The notes beneath the pieces were generated by a model, which was not told where the DNA came from, made no database searches, and saw nothing but the letters and a program-made list of their open reading frames with translations. From NCBI RefSeq assembly GCF_001673365.1, contig NZ_LZLS01000190.1:1-60841 (forward strand): 60,841 bases of DNA, given 5' to 3'. The first letter of the stretch is position 1. Every line of letters begins with the position of its first letter. Positions 7,606 through 15,796 of this stretch are shown here, piece by piece. Position numbers and translations under genes: made by a program. This DNA is from Mycobacterium asiaticum (GTDB lineage: Bacteria; Actinomycetota; Actinomycetes; Mycobacteriales; Mycobacteriaceae).

Positions 7606-8529
7606 ATGTGGTGCCCGAGTGTTTCGCTGTCCATGTGGGCCAATGCCTGGCTCGCAGGCAAGGCCGCACCCGACGACGTTCTCGACGCGTTATCACTCTG
7701 GGCGCCAAGGCAATCGGTGGCTGCTTACGATGCCGTCGCCGCGGGTCATACCGGTCTGCCATGGCCCGATGTGAACGCCGCCGGGACGGTGTGTCTGCTG
7801 CAGACGTTGCGCGGGGCGATCGGTCGATCCCCGCTGTCCATGCGCGGGACCATCAACGTGGTGATGCCGGTACCCGGGGACGTGCGTGGGCTGGCCCCCG
7901 GAACACAGTTCGAGCGCGACGCCGTGGCCGCGGGCGAAGCCGTCATCATTACCAACCCCACCGGCCCGGGCACCGCCATAGGCCTCGTGCCCGACTTCAC
8001 CTACGAAGAAGTCGACGACTCCGACGACGAGGCCCAGGTGCCCGAGTTGGGTGCGCTCACATGGATGGTGTACTCGTTGCCCGGAGCTCCGGTGTTCGAC
8101 CACCACGAACTTGGTGAGGCCGAATATGCGCTGCGGTCAGCGGTACGCTCGGCCGCGGATGCTTTGAGTGCGATGGGTCTGGGCTCGACAAGTGGCGTGG
8201 AGAATCCGCGCGGCCTGGTCGAGCAGTTGCTGGAATCCCTACGCCAACACCGTGTTCCTGACCACGCTCCCACGCGGGCGCTGCGGGTGCTGGAGAACGC
8301 GGCGCACGTCGATGCGATCATCGCGGTCAGCTCCGGGCTAAACAGGCTGCCCGAGTCCGCGGGCGATCATGTGTCGCGCCGAATGGCGGCCGTACCCGAA
8401 CCCGTTGGGACACAGTCGCTCTCAGGTGGTCAGATTGCTTCCGATGCGTTGCGTCCGTTGGTCGCGGTGGTACGTTCGGCGCGCATGGCGGCGGTCAGCG
8501 CGATTTTGCACTCCGCGTGGACGGACTGA
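7606..8529 (+). CDS. Conserved mycobacterial protein of unknown function (Rv1486c type)
   Basis: The product is 307 residues from the ATG at 7606; a second ATG at 7630 would give 299. No signal peptide or transmembrane helix is seen. The middle is acidic (EEVDDSDDEAQVPE), with several short hydrophobic stretches and a C-terminal alpha-helical region. Its position opposite hemH and next to the nfeD operon matches Rv1486c. I see no catalytic motif and do not recognise a domain. It converges on hemH with only 13 bp between the stop codons. Confidence 0.8.
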   Translation: MWCPSVSLSMWANAWLAGKAAPDDVLDALSLWAPRQSVAAYDAVAAGHTGLPWPDVNAAGTVCLLQTLRGAIGRSPLSMRGTINVVMPVPGDVRGLAPGTQFERDAVAAGEAVIITNPTGPGTAIGLVPDFTYEEVDDSDDEAQVPELGALTWMVYSLPGAPVFDHHELGEAEYALRSAVRSAADALSAMGLGSTSGVENPRGLVEQLLESLRQHRVPDHAPTRALRVLENAAHVDAIIAVSSGLNRLPESAGDHVSRRMAAVPEPVGTQSLSGGQIASDALRPLVAVVRSARMAAVSAILHSAWTD

Positions 8530-8542
8530 CCGCGCTACCGTC

Positions 8543-9544
8543 CTAACCAGCCGCGCAGTGCGGCGGACGGCATGATTCACCGTTCTTACTGGCACCGCAA
8601 CCTGGTTCAGGGTCGGCGGCACTAACTCGCGCCAGTTGCCGCCCGTAACGGAGTTCGTCGATCAACTCCACCGCCAACCGGGCGAATCGGGGGTCGGCAT
8701 TAGGTGTCGCCGCACGCGCAAGCGCGATATTCAGTTCTTCGGCGTGCTGGCGCAACTCGTAATCGAGGTCCCACACCACCTCGATGTGGTCGGCGACAAA
8801 GCCGATGGGACAAACGATTACGGCCTCGGTGCCGTTGTCTTTCAGTGACGTAAGGTGATCGGCCACGTCGGGCTCGAGCCACGGAACCTGCGGCGGGCCC
8901 GAGCGTGACTGCCACACCAGGTCGTGCTCGGCGTACCCCGCCGCCGAGGCGACAAGTCTTGCGGCATAGGCGACTTGGCGACTGTAGAGGTTCGGGCCGC
9001 AGCGTTGGTCGGCGGCGATCGGAACGGAGTGCGCAGTGAAGACCAGGCGCGCGCCTGCGGGCACAGTCTGGGCGGTGGCCGTCACGGCTTCGGCGAACAT
9101 CTCCACAAACAGCGGATGGTCGAAGTAGGTCCGCAGTTTGACGAGTTCGGGCGCGTTCGGACCTACCGCTTTGCGTGCTCGTGCGATGTCTTCGACGTAT
9201 TGGGTGCAGCTCGAATAGCCGCTCCAAGCTGATGTCGTGAAGACCGCCGCACGGCGAATCCCGTTGTCGTGCATGGCTTTGACAGTGTCTTCGACGTAAG
9301 GCTCCCAGTTGCGGTTGCCGAAGTAGACCGGGAGGTCCTGGACATTTTGCAGCTGCTCGATCAGCGCGCGATTGATGCCGTTGATCGGCGAGATGCCGCC
9401 AAAATGCAGGTAATGCTCAGCGACGGCATCCAACCGCTCGGGCGGCACATTGCGGCCGCGAGTGACGTTCTCCAGAAACGGCCTGACCTGCTCGGGCCCT
9501 TCTGGCCCACCGAACGACAGCAGCAGGACGGCATCGAAATGCAT
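8543..9544 (-). CDS. hemH: Ferrochelatase
   Basis: The product is 333 residues. It inserts iron into a porphyrin in heme biosynthesis (in actinobacteria, coproporphyrin III in the coproheme route). Family features are LLLSFGGPEG at the N-terminus, the region FTTSAWSGYSSC, LVFTAHSVP with the metal-site histidine, and PIGFVADHIEVVWDLD. The C-terminal tail holds a cysteine cluster (PGCGASKNGESC, then CAAG); mycobacterial ferrochelatases use such cysteines to hold a [2Fe-2S] cluster. It starts 6 bp after inhA, so heme synthesis is co-transcribed with FAS-II as in M. tuberculosis (Rv1485, hemZ). Confidence 0.97.
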   Translation of the reverse strand: MHFDAVLLLSFGGPEGPEQVRPFLENVTRGRNVPPERLDAVAEHYLHFGGISPINGINRALIEQLQNVQDLPVYFGNRNWEPYVEDTVKAMHDNGIRRAAVFTTSAWSGYSSCTQYVEDIARARKAVGPNAPELVKLRTYFDHPLFVEMFAEAVTATAQTVPAGARLVFTAHSVPIAADQRCGPNLYSRQVAYAARLVASAAGYAEHDLVWQSRSGPPQVPWLEPDVADHLTSLKDNGTEAVIVCPIGFVADHIEVVWDLDYELRQHAEELNIALARAATPNADPRFARLAVELIDELRYGRQLARVSAADPEPGCGASKNGESCRPPHCAAG

Positions 9545-9550
9545 TGCGTC

Positions 9551-10360
9551 CTACAGCAGCTGGGTGTGTGCGCCGCCGTCGGCGTAGATGATGTCACCCG
9601 TCGTCGCCGGCAACCACTCGGAAAGCAACGCGCACACCGTCTTCGCGACCGGGGTGGGATCCTTCATATTCCAGCCGATCGGGGCCCGCTGATCCCAACC
9701 CTCTTCGAGCAGCTGAATCTGCGCGCCGGCCTCGTCGCCCAGCGCACCGCCCACGATCGCCGCCATCGCCAAAGTCCGGATCGGTCCGGCCGCAACCAGA
9801 TTCGAGCGCACCCCGTACTTGCCGGCCTCGCGTGCGACGAACCGGTTGACCGACTCCAATGCGCTCTTGGCGACCGTCATCCAGTTGTAGGCCGGCATCG
9901 CGCGAGTCGGGTCGAAGTCCATGCCGACGATCCCGCCGCCGGGATTCATGATGGGCAACAACGCTTTTGCCAGCGAAGCATACGAATACGCGGAGATGTG
10001 GATGCCTTTGGCGACGTCCTCATAGGGTGCGTCGAAGAACGGGTTGATGCCCATCCCGCTCTGCGGCATGAATCCGATCGAGTGCACCACGCCGTCGAGC
10101 TTGTTGCCCTCGCCGATCACCTCGGTCACCCTGGCGGCCAGGCTGTCCAGGTGCTCCTGGTTCTGCACGTCGAGTTCGATCAGCGGGGCCTTCTCCGGGA
10201 GCCGATCCACGATGCGCTGGATCAACCGCAACCTGTCAAAGCCGGTCAACACCAATTGGGCGCCCTGCTCCTGGGCAACCTTGGCGATGTGAAACGCGAT
10301 CGACGAGTCGGTGATGATCCCGCTGATCAAGATCCGTTTGCCGTCGAGCAGTCCTGTCAT
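9551..10360 (-). CDS. inhA: NADH-dependent enoyl-ACP reductase InhA
   Basis: The product is 269 residues, the same length as InhA of M. tuberculosis and nearly identical to it. It reduces trans-2-enoyl-ACP in the FAS-II cycle of mycolic acid synthesis and is the target of activated isoniazid. Visible key residues are Ile21 (GIITDSSIAF), Ser94 (VVHSIGF), Phe149, catalytic Tyr158 and Lys165 (AYNWMTVAK). The positions most often changed in isoniazid resistance (Ile21, Ser94) are wild type. It starts 14 bp after fabG1 and shares its promoter. Confidence 0.99.
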   Translation of the reverse strand: MTGLLDGKRILISGIITDSSIAFHIAKVAQEQGAQLVLTGFDRLRLIQRIVDRLPEKAPLIELDVQNQEHLDSLAARVTEVIGEGNKLDGVVHSIGFMPQSGMGINPFFDAPYEDVAKGIHISAYSYASLAKALLPIMNPGGGIVGMDFDPTRAMPAYNWMTVAKSALESVNRFVAREAGKYGVRSNLVAAGPIRTLAMAAIVGGALGDEAGAQIQLLEEGWDQRAPIGWNMKDPTPVAKTVCALLSEWLPATTGDIIYADGGAHTQLL

Positions 10361-10374
10361 GTCCGTCCTTAGTG

Positions 10375-11118
10375 TCAGTGACCCATACCCATGCCGCCGT
10401 CGACCGGGATTACCGCGCCGGCGATGTAGCTCGCATCCTCCGATGCGAGGAAGCTGACCACCCCGGCGACCTCCTCGGCGGTGCCGACCCGCTTGGCCGG
10501 GATGAACTCCAACGCGCCCGCCTGGATCCGCTCGTCCAGCGCGCGCGTCATTTCCGTGTCGATGTAGCCGGGGGCCACCACGTTCGCGGTGACGCCGGCC
10601 TTGGACAACTCCCGAGAGATTGAGCGCGCCATGCCGATCAGGCCGGCTTTGGAGGCCGCGTAGTTGGCCTGGTTGCCGATGCCCCAGCTGCCGGAGACCG
10701 AACCCACGTAGATGATTCGGCCGAAGCGCTTCTTCTGCATGCTGCGCGAGGCGCGCTGGGTCACCCGGAACGCGCCGGTGAGGTTCGCGTCGATGACCTT
10801 CTGAAACCGCTCCTCCGTCATCCGGATGAGGAACGCGTCCGCGGAAATGCCGGCGTTGGACACCAGCACCTCGACCGCACCCTGATGCTCCTCGACCTCT
10901 TTGAAAGCACGGTCGACGGCGTCGTTGTCGGTGACATCGCACTCGACGCCGAACAGACCCTCGGGTGCGCCTGATCCGCGATGGGTGACGGCCACCTTGT
11001 GCCCGTCGGCGGCCAACCGTTGCGCGATCGCTAGCCCGATCCCCCGGTTACCTCCGGTGACCAGCACTGAACGGGACACGAATGCGGGTTTGCCGGCTCC
11101 TTCGGCGTTGTCAGTCAC
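10375..11118 (-). CDS. fabG1: Beta-ketoacyl-ACP reductase FabG1 (MabA)
   Basis: The product is 247 residues from a GTG. It reduces beta-ketoacyl-ACP with NADPH in FAS-II. The short-chain dehydrogenase signature is complete: VTGGNRGIG cofactor loop, SNAG, Ser in SVSGSWG and YAASK with catalytic Tyr and Lys. The C-terminal VDGGMGMGH matches the M. tuberculosis protein. The N-terminal dozen residues (MTDNAEGAGKPAF) diverge from it while the core is nearly identical. It is the first gene of fabG1-inhA-hemH. Confidence 0.99.
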   Translation of the reverse strand: MTDNAEGAGKPAFVSRSVLVTGGNRGIGLAIAQRLAADGHKVAVTHRGSGAPEGLFGVECDVTDNDAVDRAFKEVEEHQGAVEVLVSNAGISADAFLIRMTEERFQKVIDANLTGAFRVTQRASRSMQKKRFGRIIYVGSVSGSWGIGNQANYAASKAGLIGMARSISRELSKAGVTANVVAPGYIDTEMTRALDERIQAGALEFIPAKRVGTAEEVAGVVSFLASEDASYIAGAVIPVDGGMGMGH

Positions 11119-11140
11119 CCCGCCAACCTATCGTCTTGTC
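11119..11140 (-). promoter_or_regulatory. fabG1-inhA leader, equivalent of the isoniazid-resistance promoter region
   Basis: Read on the minus strand, the bases before the GTG are GACGATAGGTTGGCGGG, which differ from the M. tuberculosis sequence as I remember it at one base (-5 G instead of T). The positions mutated in resistant isolates are wild type: C at -15, A at -16, T at -8. Similarity ends at about -22, and a 63-bp palindrome begins at 11144, so the normal upstream promoter context is replaced by repeats. Confidence 0.75.
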
Positions 11141-11143
11141 TTT

Positions 11144-11411
11144 CCGCGAGCCGAACCAGGCTGCTGTTTTGGGACGCGGTTTTCGCGGTGCGGTTCGGCT
11201 CGCGGGCGGCTTCGTCTTCCGCCGAGCCTCTCGCGACCTGCTCGTTCCGCAAGCCAAACCAGGCCGCGACTTTCGACCGCGTTTCTCGCAACCCGGTTCG
11301 GCTCGCGGCCACCTCCTTCTTTCCGCGAGCCTCTCGCGGCCTGCTGGTTCCGCGAGCCAAACCAGGCCGCTGTTTTGGGACGCGGTTTTCGCGGTGCGGT
11401 TCGGCTCGCGG
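11144..11411 (+). repeat. Three copies of the 63-bp palindrome upstream of the DUF559 gene
   Basis: Copies lie at 11144-11205, 11247-11308 and 11350-11411, all in the same orientation as the cluster at 1345-1593. Arms are CCGCGAGCCGAACC (with A for G changes in copies 2 and 3) and GGTTCGGCTCGCGG. The centres of copies 1 and 3 are the same (AGGC(T/C)GCTGTTTTGGGACG...), while copy 2 differs (AGGCCGCGACTTTCGACCG...). Half-arms such as CCGCGAGCCTCTCGCGG lie in between. The cluster fills the 326-bp gap between fabG1 and the DUF559 gene. Confidence 0.85.
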
Positions 11412-11444
11412 CGACTTGTCAGTGTGACCCAGCACACTTCGGTC

Positions 11445-12293
11445 ATGACAGCCCCCTTTTACGGCAGCAAAGCGCTGGCTGCGGGCGCGGTGACGCCCTA
11501 CCAACTGCGCAGTCGGCATGTCGCACTACACAAAGACGTGTATGTGCCGCGGGATGCAGAGCTGACGGCGCAATTACGTGCCAAAGCTCTGTGGTTGCGT
11601 TCGCGCAACAAAGGCGTATTGGCGGGTTATTCGGCGTCCGCTCTTCACGGCGCCAAATGGATCGGCGCCGACCTGCCGGCAACCATCATCTACGCCAACA
11701 GTCGCCGCGAGCCCGGGGTGCAAACCTGGGAAGACCGCATCGAAGCCGACGAGATCTCTGTCATTGAGGCCATGCGAGTTACGACACCCGAGCGAACGGC
11801 CTTCGACTTGGCCAGTCGATTGCCGCTGGACCCCGCCGTTGCCGCCGTCGATGCCCTCATGCAGGCAACTAACTTCAAAATGTCTAACGTCGAGCTATTG
11901 GTCCAGCGCTATCGCGGCCGCCGCGGCATCAAGGCAGCCCGCGCCGCGCTGGACCTCGTTGACGGCGGCGCTCAGTCGCCCAAGGAGACCTGGCTGCGCT
12001 TGCTGTTGCGCAGAGCCGGATTCCCGCCCGTGCAGACCCAGATCCCCGTTTACAGCGAATGGGGTTGGGCGGAAGCGTATTTGGATATGGGTTGGGAAGA
12101 CATCAAGGTCGCGGTCGAGTACGACGGCGGGCACCACCTCACCGATCCCTATCACGTCATGAAAGACATCCGGCGACACGAGAAAGTGACGCACCGCTAC
12201 GACTGGATCGTGGTCCGGGTCATCGCGGGCGACCATCCCGCGGACATTGTGGGCCGTGTCAAGGAAGCACGTGCTCTGCGACGGGCCTCGTAA
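11445..12293 (+). CDS. AbiEi/DUF559-type protein with a predicted PD-(D/E)XK nuclease-like domain
   Basis: The product is 282 residues from the ATG at 11445; the frame is open further upstream only because it runs through the palindromes. The N-terminal half resembles the regulator-like part of AbiEi-family proteins (VLAGYSASALHGAKW, RVTTPERTAFDLA). The C-terminal part has the DUF559/Vsr-like signature: Glu in SPKETWLRLLLRRAGFP, Asp in AEAYLDMGW, then VAVEYDGGHH and RRHEKVTHRYDWIVVRV. Those acidic residues could form a nuclease site. Its place fits Rv1482c, but I cannot confirm homology. It is bordered on both sides by palindrome clusters of opposite orientation. Confidence 0.8.
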   Translation: MTAPFYGSKALAAGAVTPYQLRSRHVALHKDVYVPRDAELTAQLRAKALWLRSRNKGVLAGYSASALHGAKWIGADLPATIIYANSRREPGVQTWEDRIEADEISVIEAMRVTTPERTAFDLASRLPLDPAVAAVDALMQATNFKMSNVELLVQRYRGRRGIKAARAALDLVDGGAQSPKETWLRLLLRRAGFPPVQTQIPVYSEWGWAEAYLDMGWEDIKVAVEYDGGHHLTDPYHVMKDIRRHEKVTHRYDWIVVRVIAGDHPADIVGRVKEARALRRAS

Positions 12294-12297
12294 AGCG

Positions 12298-12483
12298 CCG
12301 CGAGCCGAACCACACAACCAAAACACGCCGCCAAAACCACAACCAGGTTCGGCTCGGGGGCCCACACTGGGGCAGCGCGGGCCAAAGGGCGCGCGGCGCC
12401 GGCCAAGCGACGGCCACGCCCCCGCGAGCCGAACCACACAACCAAAACACGCCGCCAAAACCGCAACCAGGTTCGGCTCGCGG
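12298..12483 (-). repeat. Two copies of the 63-bp palindrome downstream of the DUF559 gene
   Basis: Copies lie at 12298-12359 and 12421-12483. Arms are CCGCGAGCCGAACC and GGTTCGGCTCG(C/G)GG. The centre, read in reverse, is TGGTTG(C/T)GGTTTTGGCGGCG..., which aligns with the centres of the upstream cluster, so these copies point the other way. The first begins 5 bp after the DUF559 stop codon and could terminate that transcript. Confidence 0.83.
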
Positions 12484-12541
12484 CCAAAGGGGGCGTCGAG
12501 AGAGGCTCGCGGCCAAAGGGGGCGTCGAGAGAGGCTCGCGG
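12481..12541. repeat. 29-bp direct tandem repeat, two copies
   Basis: The unit CGGCCAAAGGGGGCGTCGAG plus AGAGGCTCG occurs at 12481-12509 and 12510-12538 without change, and a third partial copy (CGGCCCAAGCGG) follows. It begins inside the right arm of the preceding palindrome and ends 13 bp before the stop of the VWA gene. It looks like recent slippage or recombination seeded by the palindrome arm. Confidence 0.8.
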
Positions 12542-12553
12542 CCCAAGCGGACC

Positions 12554-13561
12554 TTAGGTAGGTAGCCGCCGGTTGATAAGCAACGCCGCCAAGCCGGCAA
12601 TCGCTAACACCAACGCACCAAGCCGCAACCAGCCAACGCTCGCGTCGCCCTTGATGGTCTCAAAGCCGATCTGCTGCTGCAGCGATGCGTAAACAGCCTT
12701 CAACTCAGCCAATGTCGCGGCGTTGTAGGCATTCCCACCGGAAAGCTGCGCCACCTTCTTCAGCGTCTCGTCGTCAACGGGCACCGGCTGGCGCTGGTCG
12801 TTGATCTCGACAAAGCCGTACGGGGTGCCGAAGGAAATAGTGGAGATCGGCACACCCTGATCCTTGGCGGTGCGCGCCGCGGTGAAAGCGCCCTTCGGAT
12901 TGTCGGGGTTGGTAGGCATCGTCTCTTTACCGTCGGAGAACAACACGATGCGCGCCGGCGGAGGCGTATCGCCGCCGCCAATCACCGCGCCAACGGTGGC
13001 GATGGCCTGCAGGGCAGTAAAGATGGCTTCCCCGGTAGCAGTGCGGTCGGCGAATTGCAGCTTGTCCAGCGCGGCCTTGGTCGCATCCCGATTGGTGGTG
13101 GGCGACACGAGAACGGTCGCGGTGCCCGCGTAAGCGATCAGGCCCAGGTTGATGCCGGGGGTCAACTCGTCGGCGAACTGCTTGGCGGCCTCCTGAGCGG
13201 CGACCATCCGGTTGGGCTCGACGTCGGTGGCCCGCATGGACTGCGATACGTCAATCACCAGCATCACCACGGCACGGTTGCGCGGAATCCGGACATCGTT
13301 CGTCGGCCCCGCCATAGCCACGGTGAACAGCACCAGCGCCAGCGTCAGAAGTATCGCCGGAATGTGGCGCCACTTCGAAGGCCGTTTGGGCGCAACGCTT
13401 TCCAGCAACTCCATGTTGGCAAACCGCAGCATGCGCCGTTGGCGCGCCAACTGCAGCACCACGTACAGCGCTATCAGCCCGACGATGACCAACAGGAACA
13501 GGAAGAACCAGGAGTGTTCGAAGCCGGACAGCGTCATCGGCCCCAGCAACGGCAACGTCAT
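12554..13561 (-). CDS. VWA-domain membrane protein (Rv1481 type)
   Basis: The product is 335 residues, equal to Rv1481 and nearly identical to my memory of it. An N-terminal helix (about 10-35) and a second at 62-80 flank a basic loop. A von Willebrand A domain follows with the metal-binding MIDAS motif VIDVSQSMRATD, later Thr and Asp (LFSDGKETMP), and a C-terminal transmembrane helix ends in a basic tail (INRRLPT). Such proteins work with MoxR AAA+ ATPases in metal insertion or complex assembly. It lies 28 bp after the DUF58 gene in the ripA-ripB-moxR1 gene set. The longer frame upstream has no support. Confidence 0.95.
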   Translation of the reverse strand: MTLPLLGPMTLSGFEHSWFFLFLLVIVGLIALYVVLQLARQRRMLRFANMELLESVAPKRPSKWRHIPAILLTLALVLFTVAMAGPTNDVRIPRNRAVVMLVIDVSQSMRATDVEPNRMVAAQEAAKQFADELTPGINLGLIAYAGTATVLVSPTTNRDATKAALDKLQFADRTATGEAIFTALQAIATVGAVIGGGDTPPPARIVLFSDGKETMPTNPDNPKGAFTAARTAKDQGVPISTISFGTPYGFVEINDQRQPVPVDDETLKKVAQLSGGNAYNAATLAELKAVYASLQQQIGFETIKGDASVGWLRLGALVLAIAGLAALLINRRLPT

Positions 13562-13589
13562 AACAGACCCGTCATTTGGTGGAAGTCCG

Positions 13590-14537
13590 TCACCGGCGTC
13601 CCGCCATTGCCCCGCGCCGGCGAGAAGAGATGAAACGGACGATGTCGGCAATCCAGTCGCGGTCGGTGCGCAACGTCATGAGCGGCGCTCCGCACCCGCG
13701 AATGGTGCGGGCTACGTCGGCCCGATGCTTGGCCGCTGCCCGCGCGAAGTCGGTTTGCAGCTGCTCGTCGATGGTGAATTCGCGAACGGCCCCGGATTCG
13801 GCGTCTTGCAGGATCACGTCGCCGATGTCGGGCAGTTCGACGTCGCGTGGGTCGAGCACTTCCACGGCCAGCACCTCGTGGCGGGCAGCGATGGCACGCA
13901 ACGGACGCATCCAGTTGATCGGTCCGAGGAAGTCGCTGATGATCACCGCCATTCCGCGACGACGTTCGGGCCGGCGCAGTGCATCGATCGCCGCGGACAG
14001 ATCGCCGCGCACCCCGACCGGTGCTTTGGGCGTGGTCGCGATGGCCCGCAGCAGCGTATGCACGTGCTCCCGACCCGAGCGGGCCGGCACGCGAATCATG
14101 TTCTCCCCGTTGGAAACCAGCGCGCCCAGCCGGTTGCCGCCACCGACGTTGAGGAACGCGATGGCCGCGGCGGCAGCGACCGCGAGGTCTCGCTTCTCAC
14201 AGACCGCGGTGCCGAAGTCCAGGCTGGCGGACATGTCGACCACCAGCCACGTCTCCAATTCCCGGTCGGCGATCATCTGCCGGACGTGCGGGTGGGTGGT
14301 CCGCGCGGTAACCGCCCAGTCCATCCGCCGCACGTCGTCGCCAGGCTGGTAGATCCGCGACTCCCCCGGCTCGCTGCCAGGTCCCGGGATCAGGCCCAGG
14401 TGGTCGCCGTGCAGAATGCCGTCCAGCTTGCGGTTGACGGTCAGCTCAAGAGTGCGCAGCGCCGCCGACAACTTGGGGTCGTCGATGGTGCCACGCATCA
14501 TCGAGGGCGGATGACGGACCGCCCGGGAATCTGTCAC
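13590..14537 (-). CDS. DUF58 protein (Rv1480 type), MoxR partner
   Basis: The product is 315 residues from a GTG that overlaps the moxR1 stop (GTGA). It carries the DUF58 signature GESRIYQPGDDVRRMDW followed by a VWA-like core with VVDMSASLDFGT and VIISDFLGP. There is no signal peptide or transmembrane helix, so it is probably cytoplasmic. In MoxR-type systems the DUF58 protein accompanies the AAA+ ATPase and the membrane VWA protein; all three are adjacent here in that order. M. tuberculosis Rv1480 is about the same length (317). Confidence 0.95.
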   Translation of the reverse strand: MTDSRAVRHPPSMMRGTIDDPKLSAALRTLELTVNRKLDGILHGDHLGLIPGPGSEPGESRIYQPGDDVRRMDWAVTARTTHPHVRQMIADRELETWLVVDMSASLDFGTAVCEKRDLAVAAAAAIAFLNVGGGNRLGALVSNGENMIRVPARSGREHVHTLLRAIATTPKAPVGVRGDLSAAIDALRRPERRRGMAVIISDFLGPINWMRPLRAIAARHEVLAVEVLDPRDVELPDIGDVILQDAESGAVREFTIDEQLQTDFARAAAKHRADVARTIRGCGAPLMTLRTDRDWIADIVRFISSRRRGAMAGRR

Positions 14538-15646
14538 CGACCGCCCGCCGCGGCGCCCTGCATCACCGGACCAACCGAATGCCCTTGCTGCGGAACGGCA
14601 TTCACCTGCGGCAGCGCGACCGTCTGCAGGACGCGGTTGATGACGGTCTCCGCGGTGATCTCGTCGGCGAGTGCGTCGTAGGTGAGCACCAACCGGTGGC
14701 GCAGCACGTCGGGGATGACGTCGATGATGTCCTGCGGAATGACGTAGTCGCGTCCACGCACCAGGCCGAGTGCCCGCGCGGCGGCGATGATGCCCAGCGA
14801 CGCACGAGGCGAGGCGCCGAACGCAATCCAGGTCTTGACGTCGTTCATCCCCAACTGCTCTGGGTGGCGGGTGGCGGTCACAATCCGGACCACGTAGTCG
14901 ACCAATGCGTGGTGGACGAAGCTGTTGGCCGCGACGGTCTGCAGACGCAGCAGGTCGCCGGTGTTGAGGATCTGCTTGGGCTGGGGCGGGGTGACACCCA
15001 TCCGGTAGATGATCTCCCGCTCCTCCTCAGGCGAGGGGTAGCCGACGTTGATCTTGAACAGGAAGCGGTCGCGCTGCGCTTCGGGCAGCGGGTAAACGCC
15101 TTCTTGTTCGATCGGGTTCTGCGTGGCCATCACCAGGAACGGATTGGGCAGCGGGAAGGTCTTACCGCCGATCGACACGTGACGCTCGGCCATGACCTCG
15201 AGCAACGCCGACTGCACCTTGGCGGGCGCACGGTTGATCTCGTCAGCGAGCAGGAAGTTGACCACCACCGGGCCGAGTTCGGTGTCGAACTCCTCCTTGC
15301 CCTGCCGGTAAATGCGGGTACCGACGATGTCGGTGGGCACCAGGTCCGGGGTGAACTGAATACGCGCGAACGTCCCGCCGACGACGCGGGCGAAGGTCTC
15401 GACAGCCAGCGTCTTGGCGACGCCGGGAACACCTTCCAGCAGCACGTGCCCCTTGGCGAGCAGGCCTACCAGCATCCGCTCCACCAACTGGTCCTGGCCC
15501 ACGATGATCCGCTTGACCTCGAAGATCGCGCGCTCCAGGGTGTGTACCTCGGCGGCCAGCCCATCGGCGCTCCCGATCGGCGCCTCTTGGGTGGGGGGGC
15601 TTGAGTGAGCACCCTGGCCCGGGTAACCGCCACCTGCTGTTGTCAT
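14534..15646 (-). CDS. moxR1: MoxR-family AAA+ ATPase
   Basis: The product is 370 residues. The ATG at 15646 has GGAGGG six bases upstream; a longer frame lacks this. A Gly/Pro/Ser-rich N-terminus is followed by the AAA+ core with Walker A GVPGVAKT, Walker B LLADEINR, sensor 1 MATQNPIE and arginine-finger region EAQRDRF, then the lid domain. It probably acts as a chaperone with the DUF58 and VWA proteins encoded next to it. Position after ripB is as in M. tuberculosis (Rv1479). Confidence 0.97.
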   Translation of the reverse strand: MTTAGGGYPGQGAHSSPPTQEAPIGSADGLAAEVHTLERAIFEVKRIIVGQDQLVERMLVGLLAKGHVLLEGVPGVAKTLAVETFARVVGGTFARIQFTPDLVPTDIVGTRIYRQGKEEFDTELGPVVVNFLLADEINRAPAKVQSALLEVMAERHVSIGGKTFPLPNPFLVMATQNPIEQEGVYPLPEAQRDRFLFKINVGYPSPEEEREIIYRMGVTPPQPKQILNTGDLLRLQTVAANSFVHHALVDYVVRIVTATRHPEQLGMNDVKTWIAFGASPRASLGIIAAARALGLVRGRDYVIPQDIIDVIPDVLRHRLVLTYDALADEITAETVINRVLQTVALPQVNAVPQQGHSVGPVMQGAAAGGR

Positions 15647-15796
15647 CAATAACCCTCCACAGCTCATTCGGACACGACTGCCGTCACGACCAATGTCGTG
15701 GGGCAGCGACGTGCCCGCGTTCAACTATTCCAGGCGTCCTGGAATCCGTCGACGTCGCGGGTTCGCTGACGGCTCCGTCAGCCCCGCGCATCCGGC

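Noticed and set aside
11082..11444. N-terminal extension of the DUF559 gene by 121 codons
   Set aside because: The extension reads through three palindromes and overlaps the fabG1 leader; the ATG at 11445 gives a normal family length.
13212..14681. 489-codon plus-strand open frame opposite the VWA and DUF58 genes
   Set aside because: Composition is low in recognisable motifs and the minus strand carries strong matches to Rv1480 and Rv1481.
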